NCBI RefSeq assembly: GCF_913055835.1
Contig: NZ_CAJXKQ010000023.1
Span: 1 to 64,000 of the forward strand
Source of the DNA: an uncultured Marinobacter sp.
Lineage (GTDB): Bacteria > Pseudomonadota > Gammaproteobacteria > Pseudomonadales > Oleiphilaceae
DNA: 64,000 bases
Reading direction: 5' to 3'
Part shown: one piece after another, positions 49,731 to 57,733 of the stretch
Layout: each line of letters starts with the position of its first letter
Numbering within the stretch: position 1 is the first letter of the stretch
The notes under the pieces: model-generated
Databases searched by the model: none
Seen by the model: the letters and a program-made list of their open reading frames with translations, nothing else
Told to the model about the DNA's origin: nothing
Translations under genes and position numbers: made by a program

Positions 49731-50594
49731 TTATATTGCCGCCTGAGACCATGTTGCCCAGCGAAGCGATACCAACACCTCAGACACTGAAGCCACCGCC
49801 AGCTCTGCTTGCCGATCCGAAACGGGCGGAAATTTCGTCTCAGCGGGCTTGCCCCTTGCGTGCAATCTGCCCACCGTGTGAGCAAGACTAGCGACCACAG
49901 TTCTTGTCTCTTTCACGGCATCATACTTTTTTATCAGGTAGCCCAAGTCCTTACCGCTTATCTGGAGCTCTATCGACAAGAACACCGTCAAAGCGTCACG
50001 GCATCGGTCTATAACTGAAGCTGGCGGAGATGAACGGAAGCCCTGGACGACATCGTCCAGGGCCGATTCGACGCGGCGTTGGTCTTCTTTGCTGAGAACG
50101 CCATCTTTTATGTGCGGAAGAAACCCAAACTGCGGCCTCATCTTTATCGTAAGCAGTTCCTGGCCAATCGCGTCCGGCTCAAAATGAACCAGTTCTCCGA
50201 TCGTGAAGTTCGACTGGCTGCCAAAGGTAAACATGACTTGACTTGGTAACTTGCCCCCCAAAATACCGAGGAACCCCTGATACTGGAACGTAATCAGCCT
50301 GGCATCTTGCCGAGGAGGATGCCCCCAGTTCTGTGGTTGTGAACCCATTTTTCGCCAAACGTAGCCCCGTCGTATCTGAGACACCGGATCAAAAGACAGC
50401 TCTTGGAACACATGATCCGAAATAAAAGCCGCATCGATTTCCGGCCCAGAAATAGCGTCAGCGAGCTCTCCCCAAACTTTCACTGGAAAAACGGGAACTT
50501 GCTGGGGTAGGTCCGGACGACGATCACTACTGCCGATGTAGATGTCGCCGGTATCCTGATCAATGCCGAGATTCTTCAAAAAAACCACCTTCAC
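49731..50594 (-). CDS. Hypothetical protein with possible Abi-C-like C-terminus
   Basis: A 287-residue protein. The N-terminal 170 residues are mixed alpha/beta without a known motif. The C-terminal region (about 195-287) has the spacing of abortive-infection C-terminal (HEPN-related) domains: VIDRCRDALTVFL, then VVASLAHTVGRLHARGKP and AELAVASVSEVLVSL. This is a pattern match by eye, not a profile hit. The start is GTG. It is divergent from the OLD nuclease gene over 239 bases, which would suit a defence role. Confidence 0.65.
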   Translation of the reverse strand: MKVVFLKNLGIDQDTGDIYIGSSDRRPDLPQQVPVFPVKVWGELADAISGPEIDAAFISDHVFQELSFDPVSQIRRGYVWRKMGSQPQNWGHPPRQDARLITFQYQGFLGILGGKLPSQVMFTFGSQSNFTIGELVHFEPDAIGQELLTIKMRPQFGFLPHIKDGVLSKEDQRRVESALDDVVQGFRSSPPASVIDRCRDALTVFLSIELQISGKDLGYLIKKYDAVKETRTVVASLAHTVGRLHARGKPAETKFPPVSDRQAELAVASVSEVLVSLRWATWSQAAI

Positions 50595-50833
50595 TCATTA
50601 GACTTTGCCTTGCCCGATCTCAAAGGCTATGTTTCTGCTTAGTATTCGACAACTTACCTATCGAGTATCATCGCGCAGAGTTAAATAAGATAACACCTGG
50701 CAGGCGACACGCCGGAATTTAATCTGCTAGCGGCATCCAACGCCCAGCACCTTCTTGCTGAATTTATTCGCCACAGCCCACCAGGCATTGAGCAAAACCG
50801 CACTTTTTCAATGCAAAGAGACAAGGGACCTGT

Positions 50834-52618
50834 ATGCACCGCCTTAGCCATCTGACAATTAGTAACTTTCGAGCGTGCCAGAGTATTGCTCTGCCTCTTG
50901 AGGGCTATACCCCATTGGTGGGTCAAAACAATACGGGGAAGTCTACTATCCTCAAGGCCATTGAATGGGTTTTGAAGCCAACAGCACTATCGAAACAGGA
51001 CTTCCACGACCCCGACAAGCCGGTAGAAATCTCTGCATGTATCGATGGGATCAGCGAAGCCGTTTTAAACCGAATACCGGAGGATAAACACCGCAAGGCC
51101 ATCGCCCCGTATTGCAAGGGCGGCCGCTTATGGATTCGCGTTGTTGCAGACGGAACCACAGCAAAAGGCATCGACAAACAGGTTTGGGATACAGAGCAAT
51201 GTACGGATACTGACAATCCGGATCACTGGCGCAACTATCCAACTGGACTACCGCAGGCCGTATCGGCCCTACTCCCAGAGCCACTGGTGGTCCAGGCAAT
51301 GCACGACATCGGGGAAGATCTTGGCAAGGCTAAGGCTGGCACGACGATCAAAAGCCTACTCGATGAAATCATGGGCCCACTATTAGAAGCCCATGCAGAG
51401 GTCAGTTCGGCACTGGAAACAATACGCCATGTTTTGGCCTCCGACGGCGATAACCGATCGGACCACCTTCAGCAGTTCGATTCCGATGCAACCGACGCGC
51501 TGACGCACTTTTTCCCAGGTCTAGCCCTTGATCTGGATCTTCAAGTTGTAGACGTAAAAGAATTTTTCAAAGCTGGCGATCTCCACGTCACAGACAAGAT
51601 CACAGGCGATAGAAGGCGCTTCGATCAAATGGGCACTGGCACTCAACGGGCCATCCAAATGGCCCTGATTCGCTATTTGGCGGATACCCGGAAGGGCAAT
51701 GAAGATAGCCCATCGCGGCGACTGCTCCTAATCGACGAGCCAGAACTATACTTGCACCCTCAGGGAGTCCGGCGATTGCGGCAGGCGTTGTCGCACTTAT
51801 CTGGCGCCGGTTTTCAAGTCGTTTTTTCCACTCACTCTCCGATGATGCTAAGTCGAGAAAATGCCGCAGATACGGTCATTGTTGGAAAAACCGCTGAGAA
51901 CGGCGCAAGTGTTCGCAAGCCGTTACGCCAAGCTGTCGAGGAAGCGATCGAAGGAGGGCCAAGTCAATCACGCACGCTGTTCGAGCTCGGTAACCTGACT
52001 GAAATCTACTTTGCAGATCGGGTGGTCATTTGTGAGGGCAAAACGGACCGTCGATTGCTTCCTCTAGCTTACGAGCGGCTTTATGGGCAAGCAGCAGAGC
52101 TTGACCACATTACTTTTGTGTCTTTGGGCTCCTGTGCAGACATCCCCAAGGCGATGACTGTGCTCTCTGCCATGGGCATAAAGGCCTGTGCCGTTGCCGA
52201 CTTGGACTTTGCCTACACTCACGCCCGCAGTAGCGGCCTTCTGGAGCGAAATGGAGAAGACATTCAGGCCGCAAAGCACGTTCTGGAAGGTTTGAGACAA
52301 GAGCAAGGTTTTTCACTCAACGGCAACGGACTCCCGCAGAATGACAAAAAGTCCGGCTGGTCGGCAGCCGATGCCTGGGCCTCTTATGCAGCCAACGAGG
52401 ATGGCAAGCCAATTGCCCTGAGTAGCCATGAAACATTAAAGTACAGCGGCGTGTGGGTCTGGCTGGAGGGCTGTATCGAACAAGTCACAAAAGCTGACCA
52501 GAAGGGTGAAGACGCCATTGCAGTGCAAGAAGACACACTTCGAGCGCTAAGCGCAGCCGAGATTGAACAACAGATGCCCGCCTTCAAGGCGTGCTTTGAC
52601 TGGATCAGGAGCATTTAA
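50834..52618 (+). CDS. OLD-family ATP-dependent endonuclease (AAA ATPase + Toprim)
   Basis: A 594-residue protein. The N-terminal ABC/SMC-like ATPase has Walker A VGQNNTGKST (residues 29-38), a signature-like GTGTQRAIQMALIRYL, Walker B LLLIDEPELYLHP and STHSP. The C-terminal Toprim nuclease domain has VVICEGKTDRRLLPLAY and AVADLDF. OLD proteins act in phage defence; the GajA part of Gabija is one. No UvrD-like GajB is present, so it is either a stand-alone OLD or works with its neighbours. AAGGGA precedes the ATG. Its TAA shares one base with the ATG of the mod fragment. Confidence 0.9.
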   Translation: MHRLSHLTISNFRACQSIALPLEGYTPLVGQNNTGKSTILKAIEWVLKPTALSKQDFHDPDKPVEISACIDGISEAVLNRIPEDKHRKAIAPYCKGGRLWIRVVADGTTAKGIDKQVWDTEQCTDTDNPDHWRNYPTGLPQAVSALLPEPLVVQAMHDIGEDLGKAKAGTTIKSLLDEIMGPLLEAHAEVSSALETIRHVLASDGDNRSDHLQQFDSDATDALTHFFPGLALDLDLQVVDVKEFFKAGDLHVTDKITGDRRRFDQMGTGTQRAIQMALIRYLADTRKGNEDSPSRRLLLIDEPELYLHPQGVRRLRQALSHLSGAGFQVVFSTHSPMMLSRENAADTVIVGKTAENGASVRKPLRQAVEEAIEGGPSQSRTLFELGNLTEIYFADRVVICEGKTDRRLLPLAYERLYGQAAELDHITFVSLGSCADIPKAMTVLSAMGIKACAVADLDFAYTHARSSGLLERNGEDIQAAKHVLEGLRQEQGFSLNGNGLPQNDKKSGWSAADAWASYAANEDGKPIALSSHETLKYSGVWVWLEGCIEQVTKADQKGEDAIAVQEDTLRALSAAEIEQQMPAFKACFDWIRSI

Positions 52619-52848
52619 TGCCAACGCTTGAATTCAAGGGCAAGCAATTTGTCTACTCCCACCACCTTGGGGTGCCATTTCGCGAGCTGAAGGTGATTTC
52701 GGACAAATCCCTGCCCGCTAAGGGCCAAAAGCCCTCGTTGGACAACAACCTGATCATCCACGGCGACAACCTGGAAGCACTCAAGGCCCTGCTCCCCACC
52801 CATGCCGAAGACTGGAAAGAGACGCTGGTTGATGAGGGCATCCGCTGA
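52618..52848 (+). pseudogene. Truncated type III restriction-modification methyltransferase (mod fragment)
   Basis: The 76-residue frame begins exactly like type III Mod subunits (TLEFKGKQFVYSHHLGVPF, then DNNLIIHGDNLEALKALL). It stops just before the SAM/catalytic region (DPPY) that should follow LLPTHA; instead EDWKETLVDEGIR and a stop come next. About 85-90% of the gene and the res partner are missing, so it cannot methylate DNA. The TAATG overlap with the OLD gene shows that OLD, mod and probably res were once one operon. Confidence 0.82.
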
Positions 52849-52861
52849 ACAGCTGTTGTGG

Positions 52862-52893
52862 GGCTCGCACCACCGAGCGATATGGTGCGAGCC
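52862..52893. terminator. Hairpin after the mod fragment
   Basis: GGCTCGCACCA and TGGTGCGAGCC form a perfect 11-bp stem with a 10-base loop, 13 bases after the mod-fragment stop and 18 before the end of the convergent GIY-YIG gene. No T run follows. It may stop both genes. Confidence 0.5.
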
Positions 52894-52910
52894 GCGTCCC
52901 TCACTAAGGT

Positions 52911-53714
52911 TTATTGCAGGAGTTCGGAGAAATCGACATCAAACTCCTGCTCTAAATATTTTACCGTTTGTGGCTGGCCATCCAGCGAAGCCCTGACCAA
53001 CTGAGAGGTAAACAATCCACTCTTTGGCTTCCACTTCGCATTACTTCGAGGGACAGCCCTCACCCAATCAACGAGCGCGACATACTCCGAATTGTCCAGA
53101 TCATTCGAATTCTCAGCGATATTTGGGCAGACCAGTTCTTTCTGAAGAAGCGGAATATTTCCAACCAGGACATCGCGAACAGGCTTTGCACTCTGGGTAA
53201 CTTGCCCGACCCCAACGAATCCATGACCTTTTAAATAAGCCGCCACGAAGTCCCCAACTTGAAGCCCCTGAATAGCATCACGAAAGCGCGGCGCCTGACC
53301 TGCCGAGATAAATCCGTACTCGACATAATCATCCCAGTTGCGATGAAAGCCTTCCCCAACGTTGTAATAGTAAAGCCCATTCTGAAAATCGAACCCGGAA
53401 AGATACTTGTGCAACGAATCGTGAGGCCGGAATTTGTCAGCGTAGTGGCCGGAGGAAACATTTGTCAGCTGCTTACCCAGTTTCCAAAGAAGCGTCTTCT
53501 CAACTAGCAGCGCATCGTGCTCGGACAGATTACGAGCAATCACCCGAATGATCGGCTCTAGCCCTTCTTTCCTGATCGCCTTAATCCGTCTGGTCTTCTC
53601 GCTATCCGAGTCATCATTCACATGGGCGTACTTCCGGGAGCCCTTTCCTTTTCCATAATAAAACTCCTCGAAATTCCGAGGGTCGATGTAGACGTAGACG
53701 TAATAATTACCCAT
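52911..53714 (-). CDS. GIY-YIG nuclease fused to a PUA/EVE-like domain
   Basis: A 267-residue two-domain protein. Residues about 3-95 form a GIY-YIG-type nuclease (YVYVYIDPRNFEEFYYGKGKG, then LLVEKTLLWKL with the conserved Glu). Residues about 115-200 resemble a PUA/EVE-like reader (YYYNVGEGFHRNWDDYVEYG, LQVGDFVAAYLKGHGFVGVG), a fold used in some modified-base-dependent restriction proteins. Cleavage of modified phage DNA is a reasonable hypothesis. It is the last gene of a four-gene leftward operon starting at 55016. Confidence 0.78.
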   Translation of the reverse strand: MGNYYVYVYIDPRNFEEFYYGKGKGSRKYAHVNDDSDSEKTRRIKAIRKEGLEPIIRVIARNLSEHDALLVEKTLLWKLGKQLTNVSSGHYADKFRPHDSLHKYLSGFDFQNGLYYYNVGEGFHRNWDDYVEYGFISAGQAPRFRDAIQGLQVGDFVAAYLKGHGFVGVGQVTQSAKPVRDVLVGNIPLLQKELVCPNIAENSNDLDNSEYVALVDWVRAVPRSNAKWKPKSGLFTSQLVRASLDGQPQTVKYLEQEFDVDFSELLQ

Positions 53715-53763
53715 AGCAACCTTGATGTGATCTCCGAATGACCTCAGTGCAACGCTGCATTGG

Positions 53764-54075
53764 TTAGCTTTCTTTCAACTCAGCGATGATTCTTTTTACA
53801 GTGGGCTCTCCCCACCCTTTCGGATGTTTGATTTGAACCCGTCCACCCGAGCCAATCTTATCTGCTAGCTTAGCTAAATCGGTAGCGTGACGGTCACTCC
53901 ACTGGTTCTCGATTGCCAAGGTATAAACATCGTCCATAGACAGCGGAATCCCCTGCTGATGGAGAGCTTTGAACAACTCCTTTGCTCTTGCCTCATCGAC
54001 GGGGTGAGCCAATCCTGCCGAGACATTGGCCACGACGGACAGCTTTGCTATTGACTCTCGAAGTATTGGATTCAC
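53764..54075 (-). CDS. Hypothetical protein, 103 aa
   Basis: Not recognised. It is a helical protein with AKELFKALHQQGIPLSMDDV in the middle and the basic C-terminal stretch KHPKGWGEPTVKRIIAEL. The start is GTG with AGGAG six bases upstream, a strong site. It lies 24 bases after the PD-(D/E)XK-like gene and 49 before the GIY-YIG gene, so it is in the same operon. Confidence 0.72.
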   Translation of the reverse strand: MNPILRESIAKLSVVANVSAGLAHPVDEARAKELFKALHQQGIPLSMDDVYTLAIENQWSDRHATDLAKLADKIGSGGRVQIKHPKGWGEPTVKRIIAELKES

Positions 54076-54099
54076 ACACTACTCCTCGTGAAATTTGAC

Positions 54100-54552
54100 T
54101 TATCTATCCACTGGCCACACCTTGGCCCCTATCTTTTTAAATTTCGTCACTGCCAAAGCACCACGTTCATTTCGTGCTTTTGAGCCAGGCGCCAGGATGG
54201 CCCTCTCAACTGCCGGACGCTCAGCCTCCCAAATTTCGATTACTTCAAACATGTCATCCAGCAAAACCAACAAGACGCTGTCCCATTCATGGTCAAGGCG
54301 AATCGATCCCAGCCTTTGACCAGGGTCAGGTTTCTCTGGTAAACACCGGCCCTTTATCTGCACCTTTCGTCCCTCACGATCAGTGGCGTCGTAACCAGCT
54401 TGTCTCGCCTCGGCTAACTTTAAATCGAGTAGCTTAGCTGCGCTGAACTCTGCAATTTCGCCAGTGATCCCTAGAGGCTTCCCAGTCAGCTTTTTGAAAC
54501 GGACAGCGACATTCTTTGCCGCCGCGAGGATTTCCTGCAATTCGTTATCCAC
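54100..54552 (-). CDS. DUF6998-like protein with predicted PD-(D/E)XK nuclease-like fold
   Basis: A 150-residue protein. It reads GITGEIAEFSAAKLLDLKL, then GYDATDREGRKVQIKGR, a Glu-x(n)-Asp-x(n)-Gln-x-Lys arrangement like that of restriction-endonuclease-fold proteins (acidic residue, YDA Asp, QIK). The strand after it (DSVLLVLLDDMFEVIEIWEAE) fits the fold. Nuclease activity is inferred only from these residues. The start is GTG, preceded by GGGAG. It lies in the four-gene leftward operon. Confidence 0.72.
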   Translation of the reverse strand: MDNELQEILAAAKNVAVRFKKLTGKPLGITGEIAEFSAAKLLDLKLAEARQAGYDATDREGRKVQIKGRCLPEKPDPGQRLGSIRLDHEWDSVLLVLLDDMFEVIEIWEAERPAVERAILAPGSKARNERGALAVTKFKKIGAKVWPVDR

Positions 54553-54641
54553 GGAGCTCCCTTTGATTGAAAATTTGCTGCCTTCGCGTCTTTAAGATGG
54601 AAGCTCGATAACGGGCAAAATGCCTCTCCGTGTCAAAATTA

Positions 54642-55016
54642 TTAGCGATTGTCCAATAACTCATGCAGATGGCCCATGTTTCGCCGTAAATTTTCCACTT
54701 GACCCTCTGCATCCAGCAGGTGCTCATCACCGTTCAGCACCAAAACTCTGGCCTCAGCCGGAAAGTACAGGCACCTCGCGAGATAAATGCAGTTTGTGAA
54801 AACGGATTCAGCCGAAACTAGAATACAATCGCGTTCTCGGTTACTCCTCAAGATATCTCCCGAGACTTGAAATGCTTCCAGCAACTCTGCTGATGAGATA
54901 TGCATATCACCTTGCTGATCCACCATTTTAAATCCAACAAGGCCGCGATGAAGCGCATCCACCGCTAGGTTTTGATATCTATCATTTAGCTCTTGGTTCA
55001 TGACTAGCACCGGCAT
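54642..55016 (-). CDS. Hypothetical protein, 124 aa
   Basis: Not recognised. It is a mixed protein with ILVSAESVFTNCIYLARCLYF and EARVLVLNGDEHLLDAEG. Starts at 55052, 55016 (used; AAGG upstream) and 55001 (MNQELNDRYQ) are all possible. It is the first gene of the leftward operon that includes the PD-(D/E)XK-like and GIY-YIG genes, and the last gene before trkH. Confidence 0.6.
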   Translation of the reverse strand: MPVLVMNQELNDRYQNLAVDALHRGLVGFKMVDQQGDMHISSAELLEAFQVSGDILRSNRERDCILVSAESVFTNCIYLARCLYFPAEARVLVLNGDEHLLDAEGQVENLRRNMGHLHELLDNR

Positions 55017-55097
55017 ATATGTAAAGAACCTTACAGGAGAAAGACAGAACATGTCGTGTCTTGTAGACGAGGCTGAAGCAGAGGGGCTAATCGAGTT

Positions 55098-56555
55098 CTA
55101 GCTTCGCCAAAAATGCGGAGAGAACATCACAAAGACACTCAACAGTTCCAGCCTTCCCAGCAACATGGCTACCATCAAAACCCACTTCGCTGCGTCCGGC
55201 AAGGTCTGGAAATTACCGGCTGGCCCGATTGTGTCCCCAAGACCTGGCCCAACGTTCGCCAGAGCTGTAGCGGCTCCAGTCAGACTCGTCACAAGGTCTA
55301 GCCCCAATGCAGCGAGGATGGCCGCGACGATAGCCAGTGTCGCAAGAAAGATGAATGAAAAGGCAACGCTGGACGCTACAATTTCGTCGCTGATGATTCT
55401 TCCGTTGTAATGTCTTGCGATCACCGCATTCGGGTGGAGCAGTCTCAATACCTGCTCCCGAAGTAGCAGCATGGATAACTGGAAACGGAAGATCTTCATG
55501 CCGCCACTGGTTGAGCCAGAACACCCTCCCACAAATGTAAGGAAAAAGAACAGCACCACCACGAAGGGGCCCCAGAGCGCATAATCCTGGGAGGCATAAC
55601 CGGTCGTGGTAACCACCGATGTCACGTTAAATAAGGCATGAACGAAAGCATCGACCGGGAAAGTCCCCTCATTCACTACTCGATAAATGGTAATCAGGCA
55701 TGCAATCAACAGAAGGAACTTAAGAAAAAAGTGGATCTGTTGATCTCTCAGGAGGGGCTGCACCTGGCCATTCAGTAGCCTGACAAAGAGAAAGAAAGGG
55801 ATACCGCCCAGCATCATAAACAGGCTTGATGCAAAAAGTATGGAGAGCTGGTCAAACTGCCCCATGGAGCTGTCTGACGTCGAGTAGCCTCCCGTAGAGA
55901 CAGTAGTCAGGGCATGATTTACCGCGTTGAAAAGGTCCATTCCCAATGCCCAGTAGGTCAGGATGCAACCAAACGTCAGCGCGAGGTAGCTGAACACCAG
56001 TCCACGGGCTAAACGGTTGGTGCGCGGTACAGCCTTCTCCGTCCACTCGGACGATTCGGTGGCAAACAGACGCATACCACCGATCCTGAGGAACGGCAGG
56101 ATCGCCACTGCCATACCAATGATTCCAATGCCACCCATCCATTGCATGATCGACCGCCACAGCAATATGTCCCCCGGGAGGTTATCGAGACCACTCATAA
56201 CCGTGGAGCCGGTGGTTGTAACGCCGGAGATACTCTCGAAAAAAGCGTCGGTGACGCTCAGTTTTAGATCGCTCAGCAGTAACGGCAGGCTGGAAAATAA
56301 CGGAATGAACACCCAGGCCGAGACTGTGAGGATGAACATTTGCCTCTGTTTCAACGCATGGCGCTTTCGACCAGCACTGAAAAAGCAGACCAGTCCAACG
56401 CCAAAACAGATACTTGCGGACTTTACAAACGCGAGCCAATCCGGTGTATCGCCTAACATCAGCATATTCACGGGCAAGGTCATCAAAAAACTGAGAAGAA
56501 TCAGCAGAAAGCCAAGTATTTGGATGACAGGCAGGATATTAAATAGAGCTACCAT
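55098..56555 (-). CDS. trkH: TrkH-type potassium uptake transmembrane protein
   Basis: A 485-residue membrane protein of the Trk/Ktr/HKT superfamily with about 10 transmembrane segments. Four pore-loop filter segments are visible: GVTTTGST, TVSTGGYS, VVTTTGYAS and LANVGPGLG. It conducts K+ together with a TrkA-type regulator. No two-domain TrkA is in the window; the single-RCK KtrA gene at 57080 lies divergently upstream. Its ATG overlaps the stop of the small membrane protein gene by one base (TGATG), so they are coupled. Confidence 0.92.
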   Translation of the reverse strand: MVALFNILPVIQILGFLLILLSFLMTLPVNMLMLGDTPDWLAFVKSASICFGVGLVCFFSAGRKRHALKQRQMFILTVSAWVFIPLFSSLPLLLSDLKLSVTDAFFESISGVTTTGSTVMSGLDNLPGDILLWRSIMQWMGGIGIIGMAVAILPFLRIGGMRLFATESSEWTEKAVPRTNRLARGLVFSYLALTFGCILTYWALGMDLFNAVNHALTTVSTGGYSTSDSSMGQFDQLSILFASSLFMMLGGIPFFLFVRLLNGQVQPLLRDQQIHFFLKFLLLIACLITIYRVVNEGTFPVDAFVHALFNVTSVVTTTGYASQDYALWGPFVVVLFFFLTFVGGCSGSTSGGMKIFRFQLSMLLLREQVLRLLHPNAVIARHYNGRIISDEIVASSVAFSFIFLATLAIVAAILAALGLDLVTSLTGAATALANVGPGLGDTIGPAGNFQTLPDAAKWVLMVAMLLGRLELLSVFVMFSPHFWRS

Positions 56556-56896
56556 CAGGATCGCCCATACCGTTCAAGTACGATTTTCGCCAACACACAG
56601 CCAATCACGGCTCCCGTCAGTTGCGCATAGGTTGAAAACCCTGCGTAGAACAGTTCGGCTCTCGTGTGAGTCTCAACATAATCACCTGGAAGTGCAGCGA
56701 GAGTGGCAATGCCAGCAAAGACGAATCCCCACTTTGCATTGTATACCCATGCAAAAAAGACGACGGGTGCTAGGTAGGGAAATATCGACGTCACAGGCTG
56801 AGAGGCCTGCCTGTTCGCCACAGCCAAAAACCCAAGCCAAGCCAGCGCAATCACCAAATGGCCCCAAAAGCCCGGTTTTAATCGATAGACTCCCAT
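56555..56896 (-). CDS. Small membrane protein coupled to trkH
   Basis: A 113-residue protein with three or four hydrophobic segments (LVIALAWLGFLAVA, IFPYLAPVVFFAWVY, GFVFAGIATLAALPG, LTGAVIGCVLAKIVL). No family is recognised. The translational coupling to trkH suggests a role in K+ uptake, for example as an accessory subunit. The ATG at 56896 is used; a TTG three codons earlier is possible. Its promoter lies in the 183-bp region shared with ktrA. Confidence 0.72.
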   Translation of the reverse strand: MGVYRLKPGFWGHLVIALAWLGFLAVANRQASQPVTSIFPYLAPVVFFAWVYNAKWGFVFAGIATLAALPGDYVETHTRAELFYAGFSTYAQLTGAVIGCVLAKIVLERYGRS

Positions 56897-56984
56897 CGCC
56901 GACAAGCCCTGCTCTCGACCAAGTTTTCTTCAGACGGCGTAAGGAAATCACATCCGGGGTGGAATTAGGACGGTACAAAGTGAA

Positions 56985-57004
56985 TTTTTACGGTATTTTT
57001 ACGG
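56985..57004 (+). promoter_or_regulatory. KdpE-operator-like direct repeat upstream of ktrAB
   Basis: TTTTTACGG occurs at 56985-56993 and 56996-57004, an exact 11-bp repeat, 76-95 bases before the ktrA start. OmpR-family regulators such as KdpE bind tandem sites with about one-helical-turn spacing. The same unit occurs upstream of kdpF (60257-60311). Confidence 0.6.
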
Positions 57005-57079
57005 CGCTGAGAGCACAGACACCAGGGTGTGTGAGAAGATTTCGTCAGCTAGGTATTCATTGATAGCGGAACCGCACCC

Positions 57080-57733
57080 ATGATCGAAAAACAACAGTTC
57101 ATTATCATTGGCCTTGGCGTGTTCGGGGCCACAATCGCGCGCGAACTAACACGCCTCGGCCACGAAGTCCTGGGTATTGATTCGGACGAACAGCGAGTTG
57201 ACCGACTGGCCGATGAAATTACTCATGCAGTGATCGCGGACGTCACGGACGAAAACTCGCTCATTGAACTGAACGCCGGCAGCTACGATGCCGCTGTCGT
57301 GGCCATCGGCAGGAACGTCGAAGCGACTATGCTCGCCACGCTGCAACTGCGGGAACTTGGAGTCAAGAAAGTCTGGGCCAAGGCACTGACAAACCAGCAC
57401 CACCGCATTCTGGAAAGGCTGGGAGCGACCCGAATCATTGCACCGGAGTTCGAAATGGGTGTCCGGATCTCTCAGGAACTGAACTACCCGATGGTGCATG
57501 ATTACCTGGGCCTGGACGACGACTATTTCATCGTGGATTTTCACACCACAGAAGACCTCGTTGATAAGACCATCGGAGAGGTGATCAACGGCGAACCGGT
57601 TGAAGCTCTGGTGGTTAAGCGCATGAAGGAAGCGCATTCCCACCCGGACCATACCTGGAAAATCCGAAAAGGCGACAGGATAATCCTCGGTGGCCAACTC
57701 GAAGACTTGAGGGACCTGGTTAACCGTCTATGA
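57080..57733 (+). CDS. ktrA: KtrA-type RCK regulatory subunit of K+ transport
   Basis: A 217-residue cytoplasmic protein with one RCK-N (Rossmann, IIIGLGVFGATIARELTRLG) and one RCK-C domain (about 135-217). It binds ATP/ADP or NAD(H) and gates the KtrB channel. The single-RCK length separates it from the doubled TrkA (about 458 residues). It overlaps ktrB by four bases (ATGA). It may also serve the divergent trkH product. The upstream region carries the 11-bp TTTTTACGG repeats. Confidence 0.9.
   Translation: MIEKQQFIIIGLGVFGATIARELTRLGHEVLGIDSDEQRVDRLADEITHAVIADVTDENSLIELNAGSYDAAVVAIGRNVEATMLATLQLRELGVKKVWAKALTNQHHRILERLGATRIIAPEFEMGVRISQELNYPMVHDYLGLDDDYFIVDFHTTEDLVDKTIGEVINGEPVEALVVKRMKEAHSHPDHTWKIRKGDRIILGGQLEDLRDLVNRL

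Larger units (their letters stand above)
43357..55090. mobile_element. Integrative genomic island at tRNA-Arg(CCT)
   Basis: The island begins at the tRNA 3' end, with a P4-type integrase next to it. It carries AlpA regulators, a rolling-circle Rep protein, many unknown genes and a defence-like right half. Base composition is visibly more A/T-rich than the core around 45500-47000. The right limit is a guess at the last unknown gene before trkH. I saw no repeat of the tRNA 3' end, so the potassium cluster could also be inside the element. Confidence 0.6.

Noticed and set aside
50834..52618. Gabija system (GajA of GajAB)
   Set aside because: No UvrD-like helicase gene is adjacent; the neighbour is a mod fragment, so only an OLD-family call is justified.
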